From Posidonia oceanica (Eukaryota; Streptophyta; Magnoliopsida; Alismatales; Posidoniaceae), in assembly GCA_037176725.1 (NCBI GenBank), contig JAZBRS010000011.1, forward strand, positions 2,356,001 to 2,420,000: a stretch of DNA of 64,000 bases. Reading direction: 5' to 3'. Positions 53,101-64,000 of this stretch are shown here, piece after piece; position 1 is the stretch's first letter; each line of letters starts with the position of its first letter. Below the pieces are notes generated by a model that worked only from the letters and a program-made list of their open reading frames with translations, searched no databases and had not been told where the DNA came from. The position numbers and the translations under genes were made by a program.

Positions 53101-55921
53101 GTCCTTCTTCTCCGACGCCGGCCTCCTGTCTTCCGGGCGTTCCAGTCAGTGGAACGATGCCCCGGCGATCTCCGGAGCTCCGCACGGTCGCCGGCTACGT
53201 CCTCCGCCGTCTCGCGCCTCCCCAAGCCCCCTGTGTCGGCGGTGGTGAGCGCCAGTGGCTCACTGCTACAGTGCCAGCCACCGCCGGCAAATCACTGTGC
53301 ATTTATTTTCTTAGTTATAAGATTTCTGTGCAGATATTGCATGTTTGCCTTAAGTTTTTTAATTTTTGCGTTTCAGTCCTCTGTCCATTTAATATGCTTA
53401 GTTTTTAATTAAAAACCATGCTAAATTGCTGCTTTTATCTCTGCTTTTCAGTATTTTCTTTCCAGTCCATTTACTGTGCTGTGCTGTTGTAACTTTTTGC
53501 ATTTTAGCCCTTCTGTTTTTTATTTTTGCATATAAGTCCTGTCCTAAATCAGTTCATTTAATTGCATGCATTTTACCATATGAAATTGCATTCTGCATCC
53601 CTGCATGTTTCTGATTTTGCATATAGGTCCATGCACTGTAGAAACTTAGGTTTTATTTTTAATTTTTGCATACTGCATTGCATATTTTGCCTCCTGTTTT
53701 TGCACATTTGCATTTAGGTTCATTTTAAATGGACAGTAACCATTTGCATGCATTTTTGCTTACAGCATTACATTTTGGCCCCTGTTTTTTTCAGAAATTG
53801 CACATCAGTCCTTTATCAGTGTTTTCAGAGCATATTTACCATACAAAATTGCATATTTGACCCCTGCATGATTCAAAAATCACACATAGGTCCTTGCACC
53901 TTTTAAAAAAAAACCATGTAAAAAGACTGTTTTGCCCCTAAAGTTGCATCTTAGCTCCTATGCTTACAAAATTGCATGTAGACCCTCCACTTGCATTCCT
54001 AGACTCCCCAGGACCCTGTTTTCTGGAAAATTTGCATTTTAGACCCCAGTTTTTTCAAAATTGCATTCTGATCTCTTTTTGCTTTCAAAACTTCTTTCAA
54101 TGCATACCCTCTTTTCAAATTAACTTTCTGAACCCAGTCTTTTGCAAAATAACCCTCTGCCCTCTCCTGTTTTCAAAACCCTCCTCTGTGGACCCCATCT
54201 TTTGTGAAAATTTGCATTTTAGCCCCTTTGCTTTTTCAAAAATGCTTTTGAACTCCTGTCTTTTCCAAGTTTGTTCCCCTTGTTTCTTCTTGCTTGTGCA
54301 TGCATTCTGCATTCATTTAGTCTTGCATTTTAGCATCCTTTTGCACACACTAAGCACCTTTAGCTCCCCTTCACTTGGGAGGACCTTTTGCACACCCCTA
54401 GGACCTCCTGAACACCTAGATCTGTTCTTCTCCCCTGTTCTGGCCCTTCTTCCTTGAAGCTGCGATATCTTCCGATCCGGCCGTTGGATCTTCTCATGTA
54501 AGCTGCCCAGGCGACCGCAGCGAAGCGCTCTTCAGCATGGACCAAGCAGATCTCAGATCAGGCTCCAGGATTTCCAGGTATGTCCTCCTAAACTCCTGCA
54601 TTGCATTCATTTGCATGCCATTTGCATGGTTTTCCTCGTTTTCGATTTCTGTCTCTTTGAGCATGTAGAATAGGGCCTCTTCTTCTTGTCTATCAACTCA
54701 GATCCCCATTTCGTGTTTCCCTATGTGTTTTGTGTTGAGTTTTCCCTGGATTTACCACTTAATGTGACTTTCTTCCCCCTTTTCCACGATCCGATCGCAT
54801 CGCGAGCTTTGGGCAGCATGCGAGACACACCGTGGAACGGTTGTGGGAAATGGTCGCAAAAGAGGTGGTAATCCTCCTGTTTGCTCACCCTCCCCTTTGT
54901 AGGTCTTCACACCTACTCTGTGTGGCCCTGAACAGCGCCTATTCTCACACATGCGCTGTTCTGCTTCTCCTTTTTTTGCTTCTAATCTTTTCTTTGCATT
55001 TGCACTCGCACAGCTTTCCGAGGTTTTATCTCGCTGTTTTGGCACCGTTTTGCGTGCCCGTCCTCGTTTTGGCACCGTTTTGCGTGCCTGCTTTGTCTTT
55101 CGCTTCGTTTTGCGCGCTCGCCCTGTTTTTGGCACAGTTTTGCTTGCCCGTCACTGTCTTTTGCACCGATTTGCGTGCCGCCTTGCTTTCTCGCCCGTTT
55201 TGCGTGCCGATCTTGTCTTTTTGCACCGTTTTGCGCACTTTCTTGTTTTTCGCCTCGTTTTGCGTGTTTTACGCCGTTTTCTCTTGCATGTCGATTGCAT
55301 TGCATGGTTTTACCGTTGTTTTGCTCTTTCGTTTGCATTTGCATATAGGGCTGTGATGCTTACTGTCTGGAGTTCTCACGAGCTAGGTTTCGCCTGGTTC
55401 GGAACACAGACAGCGTAGCTGAGCACTTAGACAGCACGTTTACTTCCTTGCCCCGCATCTCTCCACTTAGAGCACACCTTGAGCATTCATTTAGGCATTC
55501 ATAGGCACATAGGCATTCAATCCTGCATTTCCCTGCGTATGCGAGCGTAAGCCTAGAAAGACCGATTCTCGGGCGTGTCGGGGGTGCCTAACACCTTCCC
55601 CGCACGTAACAGGAGTCCTTGCCCTGTCTTTTGGCCCGCAATGACCATACTGCCCTTATCCTAGGCTAGAGTCATCTCATTTGCATGTATTTGCATTTGT
55701 TTCCTTTGCATTGCTTTGCTTTGCATTTCTTGCTTGGTTTTGCGTGTTAATTCACGCATTTCCCCCGGTTTTCCTTGTCTGCCGTTAATAGACATGGTGG
55801 CGACTCTGATTTGTCTTATCTTTTTCTTTTCTCCTCGATTTCAAGTGTTTTCGAGTCGAGCCTCTTCCTCGGATCCAATCGCCGCTAAATAGCGAGCCTG
55901 ATTCCGATCGGGATCGCTACA
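50142..55921 (+). mobile_element. 3' LTR of the Ogre-like element (5.78 kb)
   Basis: Same ends and layout as the 5' LTR. It is 217 bp longer, nearly all from one segment at 52940-53157 flanked by ACGA on both sides. By-eye differences are few and cluster in the first 500 bases. Confidence 0.95.
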
Positions 55922-55926
55922 ACTGG
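55922..55926 (+). repeat. Target-site duplication, right
   Basis: ACTGG, identical to 30904-30908; sequence then continues as copy B and aligns with copy A from about 10153. Confidence 0.93.
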
Positions 55927-56112
55927 TTTCCAGTTAATTTGAATTAAGGGCCATAATTTTACCATATTGGTCACTTAAGCTCACTTTAGCTTTGTGAAAG
56001 GTAATTTAAAAGAAGTATTTGACAAGTTTACTGAGTGTGTAGTGATATATATCATTTCAAAATATACAATTGTTCTACAAAGTCACCGGGGCATACCCCT
56101 GAAGTACAAAAG

Positions 56113-59100
56113 CTAGGGAGCACTCTCTCCCTCACCCTCAGGAGCCGAAGCAGGAGCTGGAGTAGGAACCGGAGAAGGGGCAGTAGGGGGATGAGGCGAT
56201 TATCGAACTGAAGCACCTAACAGGGCCCTGGAAACAAACCGAGAGTGGCTACCCAACCAGCGGCTCAACACAGGAGGAACAGGCACCCCGAGCCTAACAC
56301 CGGCAGTAAAGGCGAACCTCCGGTAGTGCCCCAGCTCGAACTCAAGCTGGGAGATAGTCTCCGCCATGCTCTGAGGAGGGAAACAATCCAAATGTCAGAT
56401 ACAAGTAAGGACATAGAGGACATAAAGAAGCATCAAATCAAATCATACCGCCTAAGACCGGGCAATCTCAGCGTCCCTATCAGCCACCTGCTACTCCAGC
56501 TCCTGGATCTGAGCACTCCTAGCAGTAACTGTCCCCTCTAGCTCCTCTAACCTCCCGACAGAGCTGGCGGCTATGAAGTCACCAGCCCGCTCCCTCAGCT
56601 CTCCCTCTAGATAAGCGACCTGCAAGCAATGGCGTCAGGACCAAGGGGATTTCAAAAGCAGAAACAAAATAAAAGCATATTTACCTTCTCCTGGAGATGG
56701 GAGATCTCCTCTGAGCGGTTTGAAGGTGGAGCGCTACTGGTCGTAGGCTGAAAAGGAAGATTCAGGTCAGTTGCAATTCATAGCCAAACTACAAAAGCTA
56801 CTTGTGGAAAAAATACTTGAGAGGCAGAGGCCCGTAGACGGTCAATCTCCCCGGTCAGAGCAGAGAGCTACTGGGTCAAATGGCACTCCTGCTGAGCCCG
56901 CTCATCGGCCGCCTTGAGCTGCAAAAGAAAGAAAGCCAGTTAGCCAAATTGAATTAACAATATACAAAATGAAATTCAAAAGCTCACTGCTATCTCTAGC
57001 TGGGTGCGAGAAGACTGAACTCCTCCAACTGGGCTGCACGGGAAACCACTGCCTCCCCGGGATCTGTGTCCCCCAAAGGAAGGTTCCCGCGCCCAAGGAA
57101 GTGGGACTGGTGGAAGATCATCAGAGAGGAAAACTCCCGGTCTATCCATGCAGCCCAGTCCACCTCGTCCTCCTCTGTAGCATCCGTCGGAGCAGGGGTA
57201 CCATGACGGACCCAGTCCAGAAGCTGTGGGCCGTAGACGTCCACCCAGTGGCGAGCACGGCCGCCCCCGCTGCGTGTCTCTCGCCAAACTCGGTGAGGAG
57301 GAGGTGAAGGCTGAGCCTGCCGGCGCCCTAGGCCTGGTGGCACCCTAGCTGTCGCACTGCCTTGCTGATCTGCTGGAAGTGGCAGTGGTTCCAACAGTGG
57401 ATCCATACGTCTTGGTCAAAAATGGCCCGATCACGGGCAATCTCGGGGACGTCCGCATGCTCTCCCTCAGCATAGGGACGCCACACCACCTGAAAAGAGC
57501 AATATATGTCAGCAAGCAGCATGAACAAATAAACAGAAGCTGAAATTAAAAAAAGCAAGTTACCTAAGCCGGGACAAGGAGCTCAAAAAGTAGACGACCG
57601 ACATAGCGGTTGTCATCAGCAGGCTCGAGGGCCTGCTCAGCAGCAGCCCAAAATAGTCCTCGGGGAAAGGGGACACCGGTAGGAGGAACTGGAGGAGGGG
57701 CAGGGTGCAGAAAGGCAAAGTGGTCCCATGCCCACATCTGCACGCAAAACAAGAAAGCTGTTAGCAAGAATATAATATTCAATACAAGCTTAAATATGCA
57801 GATTTACTTGAAGGAAAGGCAGGTTCCCGTCCAACTGGCGAGAACTGCCGTCGGTGAAGCGGAACAAGGTGGAGTACAGGTGCGCCAAGCTCGCTGCACC
57901 CCAAGCGTACTCTCCCACACGCTCCAGGTCCAGCACAAGGGGAAGAAACCACGCTGAGAGCTTCGAGGAGGAGTGCGAGAAGAGCACCTCCCCGAACAGC
58001 ACCAAGAGAAAGGCTTGTAGCTGCTGGTCAGCCTCCACACCTGGTCCCTCAATTGTCTCCACCAGCTCACTCACCCGGCGGACCGCAGAAGTAATCACCA
58101 CGAGCTGCTCCCCGCTCATGGCTAACTGGCGCCCCACGAGCTCCTGCGCCAAAACTAAGTAGCTCGGGCGCACTCTCCCTGTCACTGGTCTGCCCGTAAC
58201 CCGGAGACCAGTCAACCGCGCCATGTCCTCAAGTGAGAGGACAAACTCGCCTACTCGAGTAACGATCGAGCTCATCTGAAAGCTCCACTGCTCTACAACT
58301 GCCTCCAGAAACATCGGACGGAGGGGAAAGTCCGGGATGGACAAGAAATGCCCAAACCCCTTCCGATCCAGACGCTCTTGCTAGAAAGAAGCCAAGAAGG
58401 TGTAGGACCGACGGACCTGACCCCAGTAGCAGCGGGTCACGGCCGGTGCTCGACTCTACAAGCAAACAGGAAAATTATCAGCCCGGATGAAATAATTTAC
58501 CAAAATAAAGGAAAAAAGAATGAAAAATGTATACCTGCCTCCTAGAAGCCAGTGTGGCAGTGGCGTACTCTGAGCAGGATGCGTTCCTACACGGTCCTGA
58601 TGCCTGCACCTCGTCTCTGGGGATCTGCTCCCACAGTCGTCCGGGGGATCCCATCGGATGAAGTCCACCATGTTTCGCCACCAGCTGTCATCCTCACCGA
58701 ACTGTGCAAGGAGGGGGTCAACTGGCCTCACCTCGGGCACCTCCGAGGGCCCCGCCTTGTCTAGGCTGACCTCAGGTCTCGCCTCTGAGACCGTCTCCTT
58801 GGAATCCCCCAAGCTGAAGGAAGTGCTCGCACTAGGGACCGCTTCCACCGTCGTCTCTCCGGCCTCCTCAGAACCAGAACTCTCCCCCACGGTGGCCTCA
58901 CTGGCCGTCACCTCTGCCTCCACGACGTCATCACCAACCACCACCTCTGTCTCCATGGTAGCCCCCGTCTCCGCCCCTGCAGCCACGGGATCGTCACCAG
59001 ACGTCGCCCCGGGCGTCGCCGCGACACCACTAGCCCCCACCGCGTCCGCCACACCCACCTCGGCCTCCACGGCCACCGCAGTAGCCAGCCCGGGCACTAG

Positions 59101-59337
59101 AACCGCCAGCCCAGGCATAGAAGCCGCCGGAACCGCCCCTGCAGCCGCCGTGCTTGCCGCCACGGCCACCCCACCGGCTGCCATGCCCTCGCCGGCGCTT
59201 CTCGCCACCCTCGCTGCCGTCTCCTGCGCAGCAGCTGCCCTAGCCGCTGCCTCCACCGCCGTGTCGCCGAAAGGGGAAGGGCCAGTCCTTGCCCGCTTCG
59301 CCGCCCTCGTGTAAAAGTGGCTAATCTGCCTTTCCAT
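56113..59337 (-). pseudogene. Copy B PMD2: antisense multi-exon PMD-like gene with Ala-rich N-terminus and coiled-coil tail
   Basis: ATG at 59335-59337. Exons: 58535-59337 (MERQISHFYTRAAKR, then Ala/Gly/Val/Glu-rich low complexity), 57808-58455 (PMD core: FGHFLSIPDFPL, LSLEDMARLTGLRVTG, AWFLPLVLDLERVGEYAWGAASLAHLYSTLFRFTDG), 57564-57737 (MWAWDHFAFLHP, RYVGRLLFELLVPA), from 57489 leftward (VVWRPYAEGEHADVPEIARDR, then VDVYGPQLLDW after a frameshift). Short exons with heptad-like Leu/Glu/Arg patterns follow, to TAG 56113-56115. Introns have GT...AG ends and are about 70-80 bp. A frameshift near 58635, TAG at about 58383 and TAG at 57564-57566 break it. This copy keeps the core that copy A has lost. 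Confidence 0.72.
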
Positions 59338-59435
59338 GATCATCGAAGTGAGGGAGAAGCTCGCCGGAGGGAGTGCTGTCGCCGGAGAAGAAGGAAGAAG
59401 GAAACCAGGTGGCCACCCGTGGCGTAGGACGAGGG

Positions 59436-59442
59436 TTTTATA
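59436..59442 (-). promoter_or_regulatory. TATA box of antisense PMD2, copy B
   Basis: TATAAAA on the minus strand, about 100 bases upstream of the ATG. Confidence 0.62.
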
Positions 59443-59447
59443 CCTTT

Positions 59448-59600
59448 TAACGTTGTACGCGTGAATCCTAGCGTCCAACGCCTCGGGAAGAAAGGATGTT
59501 ATACGCGTGAAAGCTGGCATTCAACGTTTTGCGAGTTAAAACGTTAGCCGCTGGGTTTCCAGCGTATAACGTTGGACGCTCCATGTTGGGCGTACAATGC
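59448..59600. promoter_or_regulatory. Palindromic motif cluster 3, copy B
   Basis: AACGTTGTACGCG (59449), GCGTCCAACGCC (59471), GTTATACGCG (59498), TTCAACGTTTT, AAAACGTTAGCCGC and AGCGTATAACGTTGGACGCT at 59561-59580 (near-perfect 20-bp palindrome). Immediately upstream of the PMD2 TATA box. Confidence 0.62.
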
Positions 59601-59717
59601 TTTAAGTTCAAGAAAGTTTTCTGAATTCTGATATTCTTATTCAATTCATACAAATTCATTCAATATGGACCAAAGAGACGAAATAAATTTTATTGATGAT
59701 AAGGGATACATTTCTAA

Positions 59718-61072
59718 CTATATCTTCTGCCTTTTTGAAGGAAATTTAATGAACAATTTAGGACGCACGTCCTCGTACCAAGCGTCATAAGTTGCAAGGG
59801 AAATGGCTTCACGATCCGCATTCGAGTTCTCCCATGCAGAAAGGACTCAGTTTCGCCCCTTCCCGTCCCAAGTACCAGCCTGATAGAAGACCTGGATGAT
59901 GTCCCCAGGAGTGTCCCTCAAGCGTGGGAGAATCATATCAGAGAAGCGCGGCAAGGGAGGTATAGCCCGAGGAGAACCCAGCATTGAGAAGCAGCGCTGA
60001 GGGTTGTACCTCACAAACTCGGTCGCCCCAATCAGCGTCAGGAAATACTCCGAGTCAGATACTGTCCTGAAAGACGAGGGGGGACTGAAGGAATCCATCT
60101 GGGATTTGACCTCGCAGGCGCATAGGCGGCGGATGAGCTCCTCCAAGGGAAGGCTAGCATCAAAAGTAGGCAGAAGAAAGTGCTCCTCTAGCCAGCGCAG
60201 AACTAGGAATGGTGAGCCAAGGAATGGCCCCCCGAGGCAGGCACTGGATAAGCCCCGGATGGTAAAAGCCAAAACATACTGACTCAAACACTTCTCCGGG
60301 TTGTGCACGCAGATGCACATGAGCTCGGCATGGTAGGCACTAATAGTCAGAGCTTCATTTGGGAAGAGCACCAGTCCCCCGATCGGGATGAAGACACATT
60401 CCAAGCAAGATGCCTCAGAGCGGATGCTGTCGTGCTGTTACCAAAAAAATTTCCACAAAGAGAAGAGTTTGATGTAGCCATCCAGCACCAGATCCTCCGG
60501 CACAACAACGGAGCCGAAGATGCGCTTTAAGAGAGAAAAAGAGCCTACCACCCCGATTGGCAGAAGGTAGGCATCCCTGCAGTAAATGGATGGGTCGGCA
60601 TGTTGAGTACCTAGGAGGGCGCTCACCTCGTCCAAGAGAATGGTCAATTCCCCGGAAGAAGAAAAGAACGTATGAGTCAAGGGATTCCACAGCCCGTAGA
60701 GGCCGAAGAGCGCCATCCAGTCAATAGGCTGTCGTAGTTGGTGAAGGGCCTGATAGAGACCAGCCTCCTCCAAGCATTCCTGATACTTTTTCAAAGTCCA
60801 AGAGCGGAATTGTTGAACCCAGTCCAATTGATAGGCTTTCGAGTCCCGGTCGTTGTTGGCAGAAGATAGAGGCTATGAAGTAAAAGAAAAAAATCAGCAG
60901 AAGTACGAGAATGGGAGTATGCAGAAAAGATGAAAACAGGGAGTACCTTCTCATGCACCAACAGGTTCGCCAAATGGTTGGGTATGGCCTCTAGCCGTAG
61001 TTGCACCATGTCAGAAGGAGAGGACAAGACGGCCACCTGAAAAGCATGTCGTGGGATATCACTCAAATCCAT
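59718..61072 (-). pseudogene. Copy B PMD3: antisense plant-mobile-domain-like gene, two exons
   Basis: Exon 1 is 60947-61072 (ATG 61070-61072), the intron 60873-60946 (74 bp, AAG/GTACTC donor, TTCATAG acceptor), exon 2 59718-60872, stop TAG 59718-60 region (59718-59720), phase 0. Blocks: LWNPLTHTFFSSSGELTIL then LDEVSALLG, IGGLVLFPNEAL, YHAEL, GPFLGSPFLVLRWLEEHFL, RYNPQRCFSMLG, IPPLPRFSDMILPRLRD. This copy keeps the GSPFL block deleted in copy A. A stop after the WKFFW segment (about 60436) and TGA at 59847-59849 (CGA in copy A) interrupt it. It is the more complete PMD3. Function unknown; PMD is expected to be nuclear (inference from the host family). Confidence 0.78.
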
Positions 61073-61159
61073 GAGGAGAAGCGCAAGCCCTAGCAAGCAA
61101 AATCAATAAGGGAAGGAAGATAGATGTTTGAACCACGAGATTCAAGCCAAAAGGAGGTC

Positions 61160-61166
61160 TAATATA
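61160..61166 (-). promoter_or_regulatory. TATA-like box of antisense PMD3, copy B
   Basis: TATATTA on the minus strand about 90 bases upstream of the ATG, conserved with copy A. Confidence 0.5.
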
Positions 61167-61259
61167 GGCCGTGGAGCCTCATCAGAATGGAAATCCAGGG
61201 AAAATTGGGAGTTTACTGCCAAAACGGTGATGCCCAAACAGGAAAGACAGCAAGCTGTC

Positions 61260-61345
61260 TCGCGACGTTATACGCGGCCGTAATGCTGACCAACGTTAGC
61301 CACAGTGTTTCAAGCGTCCAACGTTGAACACTAACAATCAAGCGT
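61260..61345. promoter_or_regulatory. Palindromic motif cluster 4, copy B
   Basis: GACGTTATACGCGGCC (61264), CCAACGTTAGCC (about 61290) and AGCGTCCAACGTTGAACACT at 61313-61332, then AGCGTCCAACG. About 100 bases upstream of the PMD3 TATA-like box. Confidence 0.6.
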
Positions 61346-61434
61346 CCAACGAGTCAAAGCAGAACTGAGAGCAGAAAAGAAGAACCCAGAGCACACCGGG
61401 TCAACAAAGCAAGCTAAGCCACAAGTATCCTTTT

Positions 61435-62600
61435 CGACTCCCTTAGGTCTTCCCCTAGGCATGTCGAGTTTTTATTTTTGACTCCCTCGGGTCTTCCCCT
61501 AGGCACGTCAAGTTTCTATTTTCGACTCCCTCGGGTCTTCCCCTAGGCACGTCAAGTTTTTATTTTCGACTCCCTCGGGTCTTCCCCTAGGCACGTCAAG
61601 CTTTTATTTTCGACACCCTCGGGTCTTCCCCTAGGCATGTCAAGTTTTTATTTTCGACTCCCTTGGGTCTTCCCTTTGGCACGTCAAGCTTTTATTTTCG
61701 ACTCCCTCGGGTCTTCCCCTAAGCATGTCAAGTTGTTATTTTCGACTCCCTCAGGTCTTCCCCTAGGCATGTCAAGTTTTTATTTTCGACTCCCTCGGGT
61801 CTTCCCCTAGGCATGTCAAGTTTTTATTTTCGACTCCCTCGGGTCTTCCCCTAGGCACGTCAAGTTTTTATTTTCGACTCCCTCGGGTCTTCCCCTAGGC
61901 ACGTCAAGCTTTTATTTTCGACTCCCTCGGGTCTTCCCCTAGGCATGTCAAGTTTTTATTTTCAACTCCCTCGGGTCTTCCCTTAGGCACGTCAAGTTTT
62001 CCCCTAGTCACGTCAAGTTTTTATTTTCGACTCCCTCGGGTCTTCCCCTAGGCATGTCAAGTTTTTCTTTTCGACTCCCTCGGGTCTTCCCTTAGGCACG
62101 TCAAGTTTTTATTTTCGACTCCCTCGGGTCTTCCCCTAGGCACGTCAAGTTTTTATTTTCGACTCCCTCGGGTCTTCCCCTAGGCGCGTCAAGCTTTTAT
62201 TTTCGATTCCCTCAGGTCTTCCCCTAGGCATGTCAAGTTTTTATTTTCGACTCCCTCGGGTCATTCCCTAGGCACATCAAGTTTTTATTTTCGACTCCCT
62301 CGAGTCTTCCCCTAGGCACGTCAAGCTGTTATTTTCGACTCCCTCGGGTCTTCCCCTAGGCATGTCAAGTTTTTATTTTCGACTCCCTCGGGTCTTCCCC
62401 TAGGCATGTCAAGTTTTTATTTTCGACTCCCTCGGGTCTTCCCCTAGGCACGTCAAGTTTTTTTATTTTCAACTCCCTCGGGTCTTCCCCTAGGCACGTC
62501 AAACTTTTATTTCCAACTTCCTCGGGTCTTCCCCTAGGCACGTCAAGCTTTTATTTCCGACTTCCTCGGGTCTTCCCCTAGGCATGTCATGTTTATTTCC
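61435..62600 (+). repeat. 44-bp tandem array in the 3' region of copy B
   Basis: About 26 units of the copy A type, but nearly all read CTCGGG and GTCAAG where copy A reads CTTGGG and GTCATG. Units are more regular (44 bp) than in copy A. One unit is truncated near 61990-62010. Confidence 0.9.
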
Positions 62601-62635
62601 GCCTCCCTTAGGTAATGCCCTTGGTAAATCAATCA

Positions 62636-63370
62636 AATAAAGCAAAGATCCCCGGAGCATAACCGGGATAACAAAGCAAACCAATCAAAAGCAGGTACCT
62701 TGGAGCACAACTGGACGAATAAAGCAATGATCCCCGGAGCATGACCGGGATAACAAAGCAAACCTACTGAAGAAAGATCCCCGGAGCATAACTGGGACAC
62801 CAAAGCAAAGATCCCTGGAGCACAACCGTGATAACAAAGCAAACCTCCCAAGGAAAGATCCTCAGACCATAACCGGGATACCAAAGCAAAGATCCCCGGA
62901 GCACAATCGGGATAACAAAGCAAACCTACCAAGGAAAGATCCCTGGAGCATAACCGGGACACCAAAGCAAAGATCCCAGGAGCACAATCGGACAAACAAA
63001 GCAGGTACCCTGGAACACAATCGGACAAACAAAGCAAGCCCCAGAGCACAACCGGACAAACAAAGCAAACCCCGGAGCACAACCGGACAAACAAAGCAAG
63101 CTCCGGAGCACAACCAGACAAACAAAGCAAGCCCCGGAGCACAACCGGACAAATAAAGTAAGCCTCGGAGCACAACCGGACAAATAAAGCGAACCCTGGA
63201 GTACAACCGGACAAAAAAGCAACCCCGGAACACAATCGAACAAATAAAGCAAACCCCAGAGCATGACCAGACAAACAAAGCAACCCCAGAGCAAACTGGA
63301 CAAACAAAGCAAAATCAATCAGCAGAAAGAACCCCGAAGCATGACTGGGTCAACAAAGCAAAGCCAACGG
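62636..63370 (+). repeat. Second tandem repeat family: GGAGCACAACCGG units
   Basis: Units of about 30-32 bp (CCCCGGAGCACAACCGGACA plus AACAAAGCAAG) in the right part and longer mixed units with GATCCCCGGAGCATAACCGG in the left part. A single related unit stands before the 44-bp array in both copies (about 14533-14580, 61380-61425), suggesting its seed. Confidence 0.82.
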
Positions 63371-63379
63371 TATTAGTGA

Positions 63380-63740
63380 CCCCCCTGTTCACTAACTCCC
63401 AGGTCAGAAGATGATGGTCCCCACCGAGAATGTAGGCAACATTCAATGCAAGGACACATGATTCTGACGAATAACGCCAATGGTATCGATGGACTTATCG
63501 TTCATCGATTCCGGGTCACGAAATGACGGTCTCTGTCGAGAATGTAGGCAGCATTCAATTAAAGGACACCTAATTGTGACGAATAGAGCCAACGTGGTCG
63601 GCAAAGAAGAGATCATTTCCCCTGTTGCCTGGGAGCATCATGGACCTCTCGCTCACCAACGCATGTATCATGAGACGACGGTCCCCTGGGAGAATGTAGG
63701 CTACACTCGAGGAAAGGGCACCTGATCATGACAAATTGCA
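63380..63740 (+). repeat. Third repeat: units of about 115-150 bp containing GAGAATGTAGGC
   Basis: Three units carry GAGAATGTAGGC (about 63426, 63538, 63689), each preceded by a TGACGGTC/GATGGTCCCC-like word and followed by AAGGACAC(A/C)TGAT-like words. No coding support. Confidence 0.65.
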
Positions 63741-64000
63741 TTCATGCATGTGTCACTCCATCTTGGGTGGTGAGAAAACTTTCTTGAGCCAACCCGGTAT
63801 ACAAATTAAAGCCGGCGATGATGGAGGAACCTCATTATCTAGGGTCATGCATTGCATATCATGACCCTTTTTGCATTCCCGTCAGCACACATCCATGCAT
63901 AGCGCATTGTACTGCATTCGCATTGTACTACATTCGCATTGAGTGGTTGTCGGAATCATTAGCTATCCATCCTTTTAGTTTGACCCCTGCGGGCCATCCC
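63741..64000 (+). other. End of window, unassigned copy B 3' sequence
   Basis: No feature seen except GCATTGTACT(G/A)CATTC words near 63904-63940. The polypurine tract and 3' LTR of copy B must lie further right. Confidence 0.4.

Larger units (their letters stand above)
30909..55921 (+). mobile_element. Ogre-like Ty3/gypsy element (25 kb), non-autonomous, inserted in copy B
   Basis: Both LTRs, a tRNA-Arg-like primer site, gag, protease, integrase core, a polypurine tract and a perfect 5-bp target duplication are present. The size (25.0 kb), very long LTRs and tRNA-Arg-type primer site fit the Ogre group of the Tat lineage. RT, both RNase H domains and the integrase zinc finger are absent. 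The two LTRs differ by about one base per hundred by eye, so the insertion is fairly young. It lies in the same orientation as copy B. Confidence 0.93.
55927..64000 (+). mobile_element. Copy B of the Tat-like element, 3' part
   Basis: Continues copy B after the nested insertion: PMD2, PMD3 (both antisense), their promoters, the 44-bp array and two further repeat families. The 3' LTR is not reached inside the window. Confidence 0.9.

Noticed and set aside
62633..63318. Cys/Leu/Phe-rich minus-strand frames that look like membrane proteins
   Set aside because: They are translations of the GGAGCACAACCGG repeat family.

Overview
The whole window is nested plant LTR-retrotransposon sequence. I see no host gene, tRNA, rRNA or CRISPR array. 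The organism is a flowering plant, inferred from Ty3/gypsy Tat/Ogre-type pol genes with a second (archaeal-type) RNase H, plant mobile domain (PMD) genes with short introns, telo-box motifs and hypervariable tandem arrays in the element 3' ends. I cannot name the species.

Layout. (1) 1-15918 is the internal region of a Tat-like Ty3/gypsy copy ('copy A'), cut on the left by the window edge in the gag-pro region. It holds two tandem protease-like domains, a G-patch, RT, two RNase H domains and integrase, all with stops. A 3' region of about 8 kb carries three antisense PMD-type genes (PMD1, PMD2, PMD3), then a 41-44 bp tandem array. (2) 15919-17319 is a single LTR shared by copy A and the next copy. 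(3) 17320-30908 plus 55927-64000 is a second copy ('copy B') with the same plan, plus its leader and gag. (4) 30909-55921 is a 25-kb Ogre-like element inserted into copy B, with LTRs of 5.56 and 5.78 kb and a perfect 5-bp target-site duplication ACTGG. Copy A shows the uninterrupted insertion site at about 10148-10160.

How the parts work together. In copies A and B the sense unit (LTR promoter, gag, pro, pol) faces three leftward genes on the other strand. The LTR TATA box and each of the three antisense TATA boxes have, just upstream, a cluster of inverted half-sites GCGT(CC/AT/CT)AAC, often forming 18-20 bp palindromes around AACGTT. This suggests one shared regulator for sense and antisense transcription, possibly an element-encoded PMD protein (inference). 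The Ogre-like element keeps gag, protease and the integrase core but has lost RT, RNase H and the integrase zinc finger, and its first integrase catalytic Asp is Asn. Its LTRs are nevertheless still very similar, so it was probably moved in trans by an autonomous relative. Its 3' region carries a sense DUF7745/PMD-like pseudogene and three adjacent satellite arrays, one made of hairpin units whose stem bases co-vary.

Many premature stops are TAG where the sister copy has CAG or TGG, as expected from deamination of CHG-methylated cytosine. Coordinates of introns, promoters and domain limits are read by eye.
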